A DNA stretch of 64,000 nt. It comes from Microglena sp. YARC. Its lineage: Eukaryota; Chlorophyta; Chlorophyceae; Chlamydomonadales; Chlamydomonadaceae. The stretch covers positions 31,079,109 to 31,143,108 of the forward strand of contig CM039464.1 of NCBI GenBank assembly GCA_022414725.1, given 5' to 3'. Below, one piece after another: positions 35,901-45,800 of the stretch. How positions within the stretch are numbered: the first letter of the stretch is position 1; every line of letters starts with the position of its first letter. The translations under genes were made by a program, and so were the position numbers. The notes under the pieces were generated by a model, which made no database searches, was not told where the DNA came from, and saw only the letters and a program-made list of their open reading frames with translations.

Positions 35901-36870
35901 AGTAGCGTTTATTATATTCATGTTTACTCAGCCCATAGACGGTAATCAGCCTGAAGGCTGATAGACCGTGTAATCAAAACAAACAAAAGCCAACAAACAA
36001 CCTACCCACAGAAAACCATCTCCAATATTTACATGATGTGTAAAAGTAATGTACTCACGTCATGCATCTAAACTGATATTAGTGATGTACTCAAATCATG
36101 TGTGTAAACCTGATTTAAATGATTTACTTGAGTCATGAAATTAAATCTGATTAAACTACAATTGCACTCAACAATGTTTGCTATGCCTTCATAGCTTTTC
36201 TTTTCAGCTATGAGCAGCAGATTCTATATATATCCCTGATCCAGCCACTAGGCAGAGTCCCAAGATTTCAAAAGTGATGAAAAGCTAATTTTGCCAGCTT
36301 CCAGATGCACTGCTTTGCTTTTGGGAGCTACCGGGAAGCTGCTGAAAAGAAAAGCTATGAAGATCCTCACAGTAAACCATCTCCAGTATATAAAGAGATG
36401 CATGTTAGCCTATATGTCCTTCAATTATAATTGCACTTAACATTCCCTTGTGTTTTAATGCCTCCTCATATGCAGCTGCATGGGCCAAATGCCCTCTTCT
36501 CGCACCTTGGCCTTGGGAATTCCATGCTGAGGTTCCAAGATTCTCACAGTAAACCATCTCCAGTATTTTAAACGTTGTAAATAAGTCATTAGCTTCAATG
36601 ATACTTGAATTACATTTCATCTTCCACTTAACAATCCTTTGTGTGTGTATGCCTGCACCCATGCACCTGCATTGGCCACACTGCTCACACCTTGGCATTG
36701 GGAATTCCATGTTCGGGGTCCAGGATCCGCATGGCACAAGTCAGGCCTGACACACCAGCCCCGACCACTGCGATGTTAGGACCAGCAGTCGATGCTGAAC
36801 ACACATGCGCTGATCTACGCGGTTGGGTCAACCCCCTGGACAAGCCACCGCTGACCACCGAAAGGGACAT
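22690..36870 (-). CDS. DAO: FAD-dependent D-amino-acid / D-aspartate oxidase with probable transit peptide
   Basis: Oxidatively deaminates D-amino acids to 2-oxo acids, ammonia and H2O2. Eight exons, in transcript order: 36870-36691, 33901-33672, 32568-32461, 30090-29984, 28724-28654, 27793-27668, 24140-24048, 22890-22690. All have GT/AG borders and compatible phases, giving 371 residues. Residues 37-42 (GAGVSG) are the FAD-binding Rossmann loop. The family signature follows in order: TTSAGAAGLW (about 72-81), FDAIINCSGI (about 213-222), PIRGQVLRVRAPW (235-247), DTYVIPN with the substrate-binding tyrosine position (Y259), GLRPGR (about 312-317) and HNYGHGGAGLTLAWG (about 344-357). The first 31 residues are Ser/Arg-rich with few acidic residues and precede the Rossmann strand, which suggests a plastid or mitochondrial transit peptide. 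The C terminus (RVALS) lacks the peroxisomal SKL signal common in animal and fungal relatives. Substrate choice (neutral D-amino acids or D-aspartate) cannot be told. The gene diverges from the dihydropyrimidinase gene 472 bp away. Many exon-edge copies lie in its introns and beyond its stop. Confidence 0.92.
22925..23132. repeat. 14-bp minisatellite
   Basis: About fifteen units of GATTCAGCATGTAT, almost identical, in oxidase intron 7 next to the acceptor of the last exon. Confidence 0.95.
23530..23860 (-). repeat. Two decayed downstream copies of oxidase exon 7 end
   Basis: Sequence matching the exon 7 end (AGCTTCCTCCAAGCTTGGGA on the + strand) recurs near 23548-23580 and 23772-23800, each followed by ATGCAATGTAAACTAACA and GGCCTCATTCAACAGT. 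Confidence 0.7.
25676..26170 (+). CDS. Unrecognised Arg/Gln-rich ORF fragments in oxidase intron 6
   Basis: 25793-26170 encodes a basic product with two copies of a PQELRQTHNQ / PWELRQTHNQA motif separated by NAMPQEEREATNQARREEY. A short ORF just before it starts MTASNLDPEDPHLL. Such R/Q-rich segments occur at the N terminus of some transposon proteins, but no catalytic motif is visible. It may be a relic of mobile DNA. Confidence 0.25.
27180..27667 (-). repeat. Three downstream copies of oxidase exon 6 3' half and donor
   Basis: Units of about 160 bp repeat the exon 6 end (product GPDMYVILNRDFIVLGGTGQ in one copy) with a GGTAATGAAC-like donor and a CCCATGCACACACC filler. Borders lie near 27505, 27340 and further down. 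One frame stays open through two copies, giving a spurious long ORF. Confidence 0.85.
27838..28050. repeat. GGCATT hexamer array inside oxidase intron 5
   Basis: Variants of GGCATTGGCATGGGCATT run from just upstream of oxidase exon 6 to the upstream exon 6 copy, keeping ORFs open in several frames (Met/Gly/Ile/Pro/Ala only). Confidence 0.92.
28040..28160 (-). repeat. Upstream copy of oxidase exon 6
   Basis: On the - strand, GGCTACCCAATAAGAGGCCA begins a 90-nt copy of exon 6 (product GYPIRGQVLPKRAP then NYAYVAG) that ends in a hexamer array. A family 1 repeat lies directly upstream in transcript direction (about 28165-28240). Confidence 0.85.
28795..29025 (-). repeat. Dispersed repeat family 6
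   Basis: About 230 bp with GGAGCTCCTGCCCTCCAGAA-like and GTGACAGGTGGCAC segments. Partial copies at 7145-7265, 9110-9235, 10735-10925 and 40218-40345 in either orientation. No intact ORF. Confidence 0.65.
29090..29280. repeat. 62-bp tandem repeat, three units
   Basis: AACTGCTATTATCCGCCAAA, AAGAGGCTAACAGGAC, TCCAACCTCAAACATTCCTG. Located in oxidase intron 4; a (GTACAG)n-like hexamer run follows at 29395-29530. Confidence 0.88.
30091..30600 (-). repeat. Upstream copies of oxidase exon 4 acceptor
   Basis: The acceptor word GTGTCTGCTACAGGTT (- strand) recurs at about 30290, 30425, 30497 and 30565, before the true exon start at 30090. The middle copies alternate with a 72-bp unit containing AAGAGACACTTTTCCTGTGT. 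Confidence 0.78.
30759..31668. repeat. 39-bp minisatellite, 23 units
   Basis: Units of AACAACCAGCACTGGTGTAC, TGAAGCCCAACAAATCGTA. The length is a multiple of three, so several frames on both strands stay open for about 300 codons (for example VNNQHWCTEPQQI repeats). It lies in oxidase intron 3, so I do not call these ORFs genes. Confidence 0.95.
31690..32460 (-). repeat. Three downstream copies of oxidase exon 3 end and donor
   Basis: The end of exon 3 (ATTGCGTGTGAGGGAAG on the - strand) with donor GTGGGTACTC recurs with borders near 32141, 31931 and 31730, spaced about 200 bp. Each is followed by the same AGCTGTTTYGCCATACG intron start and a TGATGTTGCAGTCCAACAGC-like filler. Confidence 0.85.
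32570..33140 (-). repeat. Four upstream copies of oxidase exon 3 acceptor and 5' edge
   Basis: On the - strand the acceptor plus GGGTGACATCGTTCATAACT and TCAAGGAGCTTGA recurs near 33092, 32957, 32821 and 32718, before the true exon at 32568. Spacing is 103-150 bp. A (TG)n run and a G homopolymer of more than 20 bases are embedded between copies. Confidence 0.88.
33375..33545 (+). mobile_element. Second tRNA-like SINE, in oxidase intron 2
   Basis: Shares CGGTCGCCGTCAATCGCCAT body and a B-box-like GGGTTTGAATCCC with the 20273 element. Its end (CTACCGCAGTAAGACAGGGC, CCCCACCAGGCGTTATCAC) is shared with 42308-42430 on the opposite strand, which has its own tRNA-like head (GGCTCAATGGTAGAGG, GGGGTTCAAAT). 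Confidence 0.5.
34800..35035. repeat. 57-bp minisatellite
   Basis: Five units of TATTCTTTCTGTATGCAAGA, TGATGGGTCTGATTTTTGAA in oxidase intron 1. Confidence 0.9.
36450..36690 (-). repeat. Copy of oxidase exon 1 end and donor
   Basis: The exon 1 end seen on the + strand at 36680-36720 (CACACCTTGGCATTGGGAAT, TCCATG) recurs at about 36506-36540 with minor changes, followed by an ACAGTAAACCATCTCCAGTA motif that itself recurs at 36013, 36370 and 36546. Confidence 0.75.
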
Positions 36871-37342
36871 GGCGGATCAATTGAACACGTAGTATAAGGA
36901 TTCGATGCTATCACCGATGCTGATTCGATGCTATAACTGATGCTTCGACAACGACGAGGAGAATGTGTGATGATAAGCGTGGGCGCTGGCATGCACGCAT
37001 CTTGGGCAGAGGTGGAGCTCTTCATCCGTTGCAGTGTCACACCTGCGTCACACCCACGGGTTACTCTTTTTTCCTCGGCCCCGCGAAAGCAAGGTGTTGA
37101 GGATAGCTTACTACAGTCACGCTTTAACTGTTTGATCGCTTCCATTTTTAACAGTCTACCATTACAACACCTGCTTCAAACAGTTGATTATCCAGGAGAA
37201 CGTGGGGAGGCGTGGGAAGCCAAGGAGATCACTCATTCCGAATTCCGCTTTTGGTCGTTACACAGTCAGACATAAACTCTTCGAAACAATAACGATTTCC
37301 GGTTTCCAATCACACAACCCTTGACGGGATTGGGAATTCACA
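36871..37342. promoter_or_regulatory. Divergent promoter region between the oxidase and dihydropyrimidinase genes
   Basis: This 472-bp gap separates the two start codons, which point away from each other. It must hold both 5' UTRs and the core promoters unless further upstream exons exist. I see no convincing TATA box. The stretch is less repetitive than most of the window apart from a short direct repeat (GATTCGATGCTAT, about 36899 and 36921). Its role is inferred from geometry only. Confidence 0.5.
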
Positions 37343-40300
37343 ATGCGGATCATGCATATTGCGACGGTTGTGATAGCCGTGCAGCTCGCGGCGCAGGTTG
37401 CAGCGAACACTATTCTGATCAAGGTCCGATCTCTTGCCACGTGCATGTCTTAGGATCTCGACACCCACAGCCCCTTGGCCTAATTGGCTACCCCTGGACA
37501 GCAACATACATGCACAAGTGCCATAAACCTGTGTTTGCATCCATTCCTCAGGGTGGGACAGTCGTCAATCATGACCAAAAGTTCAAGGCAGACGTGTTGG
37601 TGGAGGGTGAGCTAATCAAGGCAGTGGGGCCCTCCTTGGAGACCCCATGGGGTGCAAAAGTTATTGATGCTAGTGGGAAGTACGTGATGCCTGGTGGGAT
37701 CGACCCGCATACACATCTGGAGATGCCCTTCATGGGATCTGTTGCGTGTGATGACTTTTTCAGGTGTGAACAGGACATCCACATATATAAGGAACACGGG
37801 GTGATTACCTTCGGGGGTGAATATCTTATTTTAGTAATCATGATTAGTTGAGAATCCATAAGAGCATGATTTTTCCCCTAATGCTATTTGCATCTGCATC
37901 TTCTCTTATTTTAGTAAAACATTTTATTTGGCTTCTTTTATTTTGTAGATGCAAATAATTAGGGAGAGGCATCCATCTATATAGAGATAGATCTATATAG
38001 ATCTATATATATATACATATACATTGGCGAAGCTGGATTTTTGAAAATCGGCATAGGGAACCTAAAAAAAATCAAAATCTGTTTTTACAATTATGGCATA
38101 GGGCACCATATCATATTGCAGGCGCTTCGACTGGATTTTCCGGTGTCTATCTGATGTAACTGCATATGTTGTAGATATACACAATATATCTATTTGCTAT
38201 ATATAGATCTATATAGATCTATATTTTGGTGCAATATAGATCTATTTGCCGCCCCCTACAAATAATTAATGGATTTCTTTTTCTTTTTCAGAGAGGATTT
38301 TCGACTCCCCACCCTGCTAGACATCATCTCAAAATATTAGATGTGATTAGAAGAAGAGAAATATTTCCATTCAAAACGCCCATGTCTTCGTAATTTTGGG
38401 TCCTTAATATAAGAAACTATGCGTTGTAACAAAAACAATGAATAAGGTGGGATTTGAGCTCCCAACCTCAACTTTCAAAAATATGATCAACCATTGACTG
38501 CACGGTTTGATGATGCACCCACACACACACACAATGCTTCATAAGTGTTCAGGACATCCATATATGGTGCTCTTTCGTGAAGAGATTTTATATTGTCTGG
38601 TGATCTGGTGGTTATTCCAGCGTGTTTATATTGTCTGGTTGTCTGGTGATTATTCCAGCGTACCTGAGGGTCGACCCGCATACGCATGTAGTGATGCCCT
38701 TCATGGTATTTGTTGCACGTGGCCTACAGTGATCATGGCTCCTGTAGAACTATACAACTATATAACGTGTTTTGGGGTGGGGGTGGGGGGGTGGGGGGGG
38801 GATATGGGACGTTTGTGCTGATCAAATACAAAAATAACATTATATGCAGTATGGCATTAATAATTCCAGCCTTTGTTTAAACTCTCCCTAGAAATGCAGA
38901 AACACACAACGCCATGAATGTGATTGAGTTATTGAATTGTTCATCGCTAACTGTACTTGCTTTATTTTATTGATCAACATTGAGTTTTCATCGTGGACTG
39001 TTGTCAGCAGCGACCAAGCAGCAGCAGCAGCAGCAGCAGCAGCATCTGGTGACATTCGACATTGTTGTATTATGATTGTGGCTGTAGTGCCACATAAATA
39101 CACTCCACCAAACATCAAGAAACATAGTTTTACTCGGGGACTGTAATGCATGCTGTTGTCAGCAGTGGCCAAACAACAGCAGCCATGTTTTTTTCAACTA
39201 CACCTCGCCTTTCCGTCGCTGGCCCCCTGAACCCCCTGGGCTCCACACTTGGCAGCGCGTCGCACTGGGGTCGCAATGAATGGCTAAATTCCCGATGCTT
39301 CGCACGAAAGAAACACAGTGGCAGCAGCAGCATCTGCTGAAGTGCTGAGATGTTTGACATTATCATATCATGGCTGTGGCCGTCGTGTTACAGAAGCGCA
39401 GCTTTATTTTTGTTATAAAACCTAACCAAAATTGGAGTCTGCAAGTACTCACTATCAATTGTATGTACGATTTAATCTTTCACCGCCAAACATTATCTAA
39501 GATTTAATCTTTCACCGCCAAACATCATCTAACATTGTTTCCCACATGGACTGTGATACATGCAATCATCAACAGTGGCCAAGCAGCAGCAGCAGCTGGA
39601 GGGACCACCATGCACATTGACTTTGCATTGCCGGTGGACCATGACCTTGAGGCTGGCTTTAACGCATGGACGGTATGTTCTACCTGGGCAGTTTATCAAG
39701 ATCTGGGGATTGTCGGCATGCTGCTGTTATGTCACTGTTGGGAGCTAAATTCATTTTCATTCTGTTGATCTCTGCATGTAAAATTGAGTGCCCATTCTAT
39801 CAAGGAAAATTAACAGGGGTTGCTAAAGGGGATGTTCGACATTCTTCTGTTCTGTCAATGTTGGAAACTAAATTCATTTTTATTCTGCTGATCTCTGCAT
39901 GGGAGATTGAGCAAGCAGTCAATATGATGAATTGAACATAGGGCGGCTAAAGGCACTTTGGTCACACCATTGCCTTTAGACCTTGGCTGATCAAGATTTG
40001 GGGATGCTAAATGTGGGGAACTGAATTTATTTTCATCCTGCTAAAATCTGCATGGGAAATTTATTTAATTTGCATCCTGCTAAAATCTGCATGGGAAATG
40101 TATTTAATATATTTGATTTTTTATTATCCTGGTGAAATCTGCATGGGAAATTTATGTAATTTATTTGCACCCTGCTAAAATCTGCATGTGAAATTAAGTG
40201 CGCATTCGATCATGGACAAGTCCTAGGAGCGCCGCACAGGACGCAGGAAATTGGTGAAGAGTGTTGACTATCGGAGCAACAGGTGGCACTGGTATTGAGT

Positions 40301-42842
40301 GTAGCTGACCGAATCCAGGGTTTACGAGACAGTTAGGGCCAGGGTGACTTGTTTCTGGTGGGCAGACAATGTTGTACGATATATAACATATTCATATGAT
40401 ATTGTTGATTTATCATACAATATATATACGATATTGTACTTGACAACCCTACTTCATTTTTTTGATAGTGCACAAACGATCCTATATGATAAGGGATATT
40501 CACAACAAAGCAACAAACACAAAAATAATATGTTCACCCCGGCTTCCTGATATGTAGGGATGCCAATAACGTACTGGTCCCCAATATCGTTGGGCGGTAT
40601 ACCCTATGGTATTGTACAATATAGTTTACAAGATATTGGTATATCATACAATATTGTACGATGTATCCTATATTCATATGATATCGTTGATACATCTATA
40701 CGATATCATCCTCACATCCCTGCTAATATGTTTTGATTGCACTTTGCTTACACCCAAAAGCTTATACTTTCAGGAGAAGGCAAAGAAAGGCTGCATCGAC
40801 TTTGGATTCCATATGGCCGTCACCAAGTGGAATGAGAAGGTGGGGCGTTTATATGGGGTATTGTTGCCATTATGCATAAATAAACTGTATATTAATAAAG
40901 ATTACCCCTTGTGACGATAGGTGCGGCATATCTATTGGGCAATGCTGCCATACTAAATAAACAAAATATATATTAAAATAAATAATACGCCTTATGACGA
41001 CAGGTGCAGCATTTCTCTGGGGCAATTTTGCCATAATAAATAAATAAAGATTACGCCTTATGTCGAGGCGCTGTCACCAAGTGGAATGAGAAGGTGTGGC
41101 GTTTCTATTGGGCAATGTTGCCATAATCAATAAATCAATCAATCAATACAAATAAGCCGTGTGACGAGGCGCTGTCACCAAGTGGAATGAGAAGGTGGGG
41201 CGTAGCTATGGGGCAATGCTGCCATGACAAATGAATAAATAAATAAATAAATAAATAATGCGCCTTATGAAGAGGCACTGTCACCCAGTGGAATGAGAAG
41301 GTGGGGCGTAGCTATGGGACAATGCTGCCGTGACAAATGAATAAATAAATAAATAAATAATGCGCCTTATGAAGAGGCACTGTCACCCAGTGGAATGAGA
41401 AGGTGGGGCGTAGCTATGGGGCAATGCTGCCATGACAAATGAATAAATAAATAAATAAATAAATAATGCGCCTTATGAAGAGGCGCTGTCACCCAGTGGA
41501 ATGAGAAGGTGGGGTGTATCTATAAAGCAGTGCTGCGTAAATAAATAAATAAATAAACAATACGCCTTATGAAGAGGCGCTGTCACCAAGTGGAATGAGA
41601 AGGTGGGGTGTATCTATGGGGCAATGCTGCCATAACAAATGAATAAATAAATAAATAAATAATGCGCCTTATGAAGAGGCACTGTCACCAAGTGGAATGA
41701 GAAGGTGGGGCGTATCTATGGGGCAGTGCTGCGTAAACAAATAAATAAATAAATAAATAAATAATACGCCTTTTGAAGAGGCGCTGTCACCAAGTGGAAT
41801 GCGAAGGTGGGGCGTATCTATGGGGCAGTGCTGCCATAATATATAAATATATAAATAATACGCCTTATGACAAGGCACTGTCACCAAGTGGATTGAGAAG
41901 GTGGGGTGTATCTATGGGGCAATGTTGCCCGACTAAGTAAATAAACACTATATGGAAACAAATAATATGCCTTATATCGATATGTGTGGCATATATATGG
42001 GGCAATGCTGCCATGATAAATGAATATATAAATAAGACACCTTATGCCGAGGCGTGATGTTGATGGGGGATGCCAGTTTGCTTGCACTGGGGCCAACCAC
42101 CAATAATGTTGCCAATACAACTTCATCATAATTGCGTCACACATTCACATGGTTTTAGGGAGTTTTAGTGCTTATGCCCACCTGGACCTGCATCTGTCCA
42201 CAGAATCTCTTCTCTTGACAATTGGTCCCAGATGGTATTAGGTTCTGCTGACACTGACAGGGTGTTCATCTCATCTCACTTTGCATTGTGCTGGCCATAA
42301 CATGAATGTAGTGATAACGCCTGGTGGGGCGTGGCCCTGTCTTACAGCGGTAGAGGACACTAGAACATGTATAAATTTGAACCCCGCACCTTTTTGTTTC
42401 TTCGACCTCTACCATTGAGCCATTCGTCAAAATGGGATTGGCCATAACATATGAATCGGTTTACTAACCGCTATTCAGCCGTGTGGCAATTCACCACATT
42501 TTTGTCGAGCAATGCAGTTATGTATTATCGGCTGAATCCCCTAATCCTCCTCTTACTAAATTCCCATCTTCTTCTCTTATGCTCACAGACGTATAAGGAT
42601 ATGGGAACGCTAGCAGAGAAAGGAATCAACTCGTTTAAATTCTTCATGGCTTACAAGGTAATTCAACTTATTCATGGCTTACGAGGTGGTTTGAGTTAAA
42701 ATTAAAATTAGTCATGGCTTAAATGTGATTCAAATTATTCATGGCTTACAAGGTGGTTCAAATTCAAATTCAAACTCTTCATGGCTTACAAGGTGATTCA
42801 ATCTAGGCTGCGGACAACAGGAGTATATGATGATGGTGATGG

Positions 42843-42878
<36 letters not shown>

Positions 42879-45800
42879 CGACAATTCTCCTGGTGCCTTA
42901 TTGGATTCCAAATGTGCTCGATGGTTGACGGAGTGAAGGGGGAAGTTGAACATTGCGAAAGATTACCATGCCCAGGCTTAATCATTTGCCTTTATTTGTT
43001 ATCCATAGTGGGACACAAAATTATATGATGTCTCCTGTGCATTCCTAGGGAGCATTTATGGTGTCTGATTAGAGCTGGTAGAGGGCTTTTCTCGCTGAGA
43101 ATGAAAATCCTCTCATCACAAACCCACCTGACCAGCTAAACCGTCTACTTTCGCAACCCCTTCTGTCGTCCATTAAATCATTTACCAGCCTTGCCCGATG
43201 TTTCATTTCCTATATCTCCTCTTTATTGTGAACTGTCCTAGGGATCATGATGGTATCTGATGGGGAGCTGGTAGAGGGCTTTTCTCTACCGTCAAGCCGA
43301 GGCCACATTTGAAGTCCAGTAGGGCACCAGGAAAAATGTCATCATCATTAACAGTGTATTTTGCAATTCTGTGAACACACCTCCTGATGGTGAAATCATC
43401 GCATCATCAAAGAGAGACATTGCTCAGTCACCTGACCAGCTCAACCATCTACATTAGCAACCCCTTCCATCTTACATAAAACCAGTTACCAGCCCTGCTC
43501 CATGTTAAACTTCCCTGATCTCTTCTTTGTTCTGCACTGTCCTAGGGAGCTTTGATGGTGTCTGATGATGAGCTGGTAGAGGGCTTTTTCCGCTGAGAAT
43601 TATAATCCTCTCATCATAAAACCACCTGACCAGCTCAACCATCTACTCTCGCAACCCCTTCTGTGTTGCATACAACCATTTACCAGCCCCTCCCGATGTT
43701 TCACTTCCCTCCTCTCCTCTTTGCTGTGCACTATCCTAGGGAGCTTTGATGGTGTCTGATGAGGAGCTGATAAAGGGTTTTTCTCGCTGTAAAGAACTGG
43801 GCGCCGTGCCTCAGGTATGTGCTTAGAGGTAAACCAGGAATTGGTCAAAGGGCCCATGTTGTCAACCAGAAACTAGTAAAATGCATGACCAAGTATGATG
43901 ATGATATGCATGATGCGGAGCTGATATAGGGTTTTTCTCGATGTAAAGAACTTGGCGTCATGCCTCAGGTATGTGGTCAGAGGTCATCCAGAAGCTTGTA
44001 AAATGCATGCCCATGTATGGTGATGCTATGCACGATGAAGAGCTGATAGAGGGTTTTTCTAGATGTAAAGAACTGGGCGCCATGCCTCAGGTATGTCTTT
44101 AGAGGTCAACCAGAAACTGGTAAAATGCATGCCCAAGTATGATGATGCTATGCACGATGAAGAGCTGATAGAGGGTTTTTCTTGATGTAAAGAACGAGGC
44201 GCCATGTGGTCTGAAGTCAACCAGAAACTGGTCAAATGCATGCCCAAGCATGATGATGCTATGCATGATGAGGAGCTGATAGAAGGTTTTTCCCCCAGTG
44301 AAGTTTTTTTTTAGCTGTAACTAGGCGCCATGCCTCAGGTATGTGGCCAGACGTCAACCAGAAACTGTCCCATTTTGTCAACCACGTGTTTCAAGTCACC
44401 CAAATGTATTCACAGGTGCATGCAGAAAACGGTGATGCGTTGGCATGGGGCCACGAACAAATGGTGGCCACTGGTGTCATAGGCCCAGAGGGTCATGCTA
44501 AATGTGTTCATGCAGTGCTCGACAGAGAGGCCACTGCTAGGGTGAAAATGGGGGCTTATACAGCGTCTTATTTTCTGTTTGATGTCACCCAATTGTATTT
44601 GCAGGTGCATGCAGAGAACGGCGATGCGGTCGCATGGGGCCAAGAATAAATGGTGGCCAAGGGCATCATGGGTCTACAGGGTCATGCTAAATCCAGACCA
44701 GCAGTGCTTGAGGGAGAGGCCACTTCCTGGGCAAAAATCGGGGCATATGTACTGATAATAATGCTTGCTTGCTGCAATATTGCCTTTCTTTTTCTGTGGA
44801 CTTGTTGGAAAACCCCTCCCTGATGCTGTGGAGCGGGCTTTCCTTGGGGCAACAATGGCCTGTCGATGACAATGTAATGTATATGACGTCTGAACACGTC
44901 TTTCATGTCTCCCAAATGTATTCGCAAATGCATGCAGAGAATGGTGATGCGGTGGCATGGGGCCAAGAACAAATGGTGGCCAAGGGCATCATGGGTCTAG
45001 AGGTTCATGCAAAATCTAGACGTGCAGTGCTTGGCAGAGGGGCCACTACCAGGCTGAAATTAGAGGCTTATATGGCGTCTTATTTTGTGTTTGATGTCAC
45101 CCATATGTATTTGCAGGTGCATGCAGAGAACGGCGATGCGGTCGCATGTGGCCAGGAACAAATGGTGGCCAAGGGCATCATGGTTCCAGAGGGCCATGCT
45201 AAATCCAGATCTGCAGTGCTTGAGGGAGAGGTTACTGCCAGGGCAAAACGGGGGCATATATGGCGTCTTATTTTCTGAACCATGTCACCCAAATGTTTTC
45301 GCAGGTGCATGCAGAGAATGGTGATGCGGTGGCATGGGGCCAAGAACAAATGGTGGCCAAGGGCATCATGGGCCCAGAGGGTCATGCTAAATCCAGACCA
45401 GCGGTTCTTGAGGGAGAGGCTACTGCCAGGGCAATCAAGCTAGCCAAGTTTGTGAATGCGCCTTTGTATGTGGTCCATGTCATGAGCATTGACGCGTTGA
45501 ATGAGGTGCGAAAGGCCACACAATGAATGTACCATCTAGACAGGGGTATCAACAAGGTTGATTTATGTATGTCCACAGGATTTATATATGTATGAATGTC
45601 TTATGTATGTATGTCTTGCGCCTTTACGTCTGCAGTCAACACTACCAGGCCTTATTGAAGAACCAGGAATTCCCATAAAATCTCAGAACTCTCAGTTCTT
45701 GGGCCAAAATGTCAGAATTCTTGGGCCAAATTCTCAAGTACGAAGTACGAACTAAGTGTTTTGAAAACCCAAACCCAAATAGTCCACTGAATGGCTATAA

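Noticed and set aside
44411..45304. Four real extra exons of dihydropyrimidinase
   Set aside because: Copies lack the exon's 3' half, one has a stop and one has lost its acceptor, and the family protein has the segment only once.
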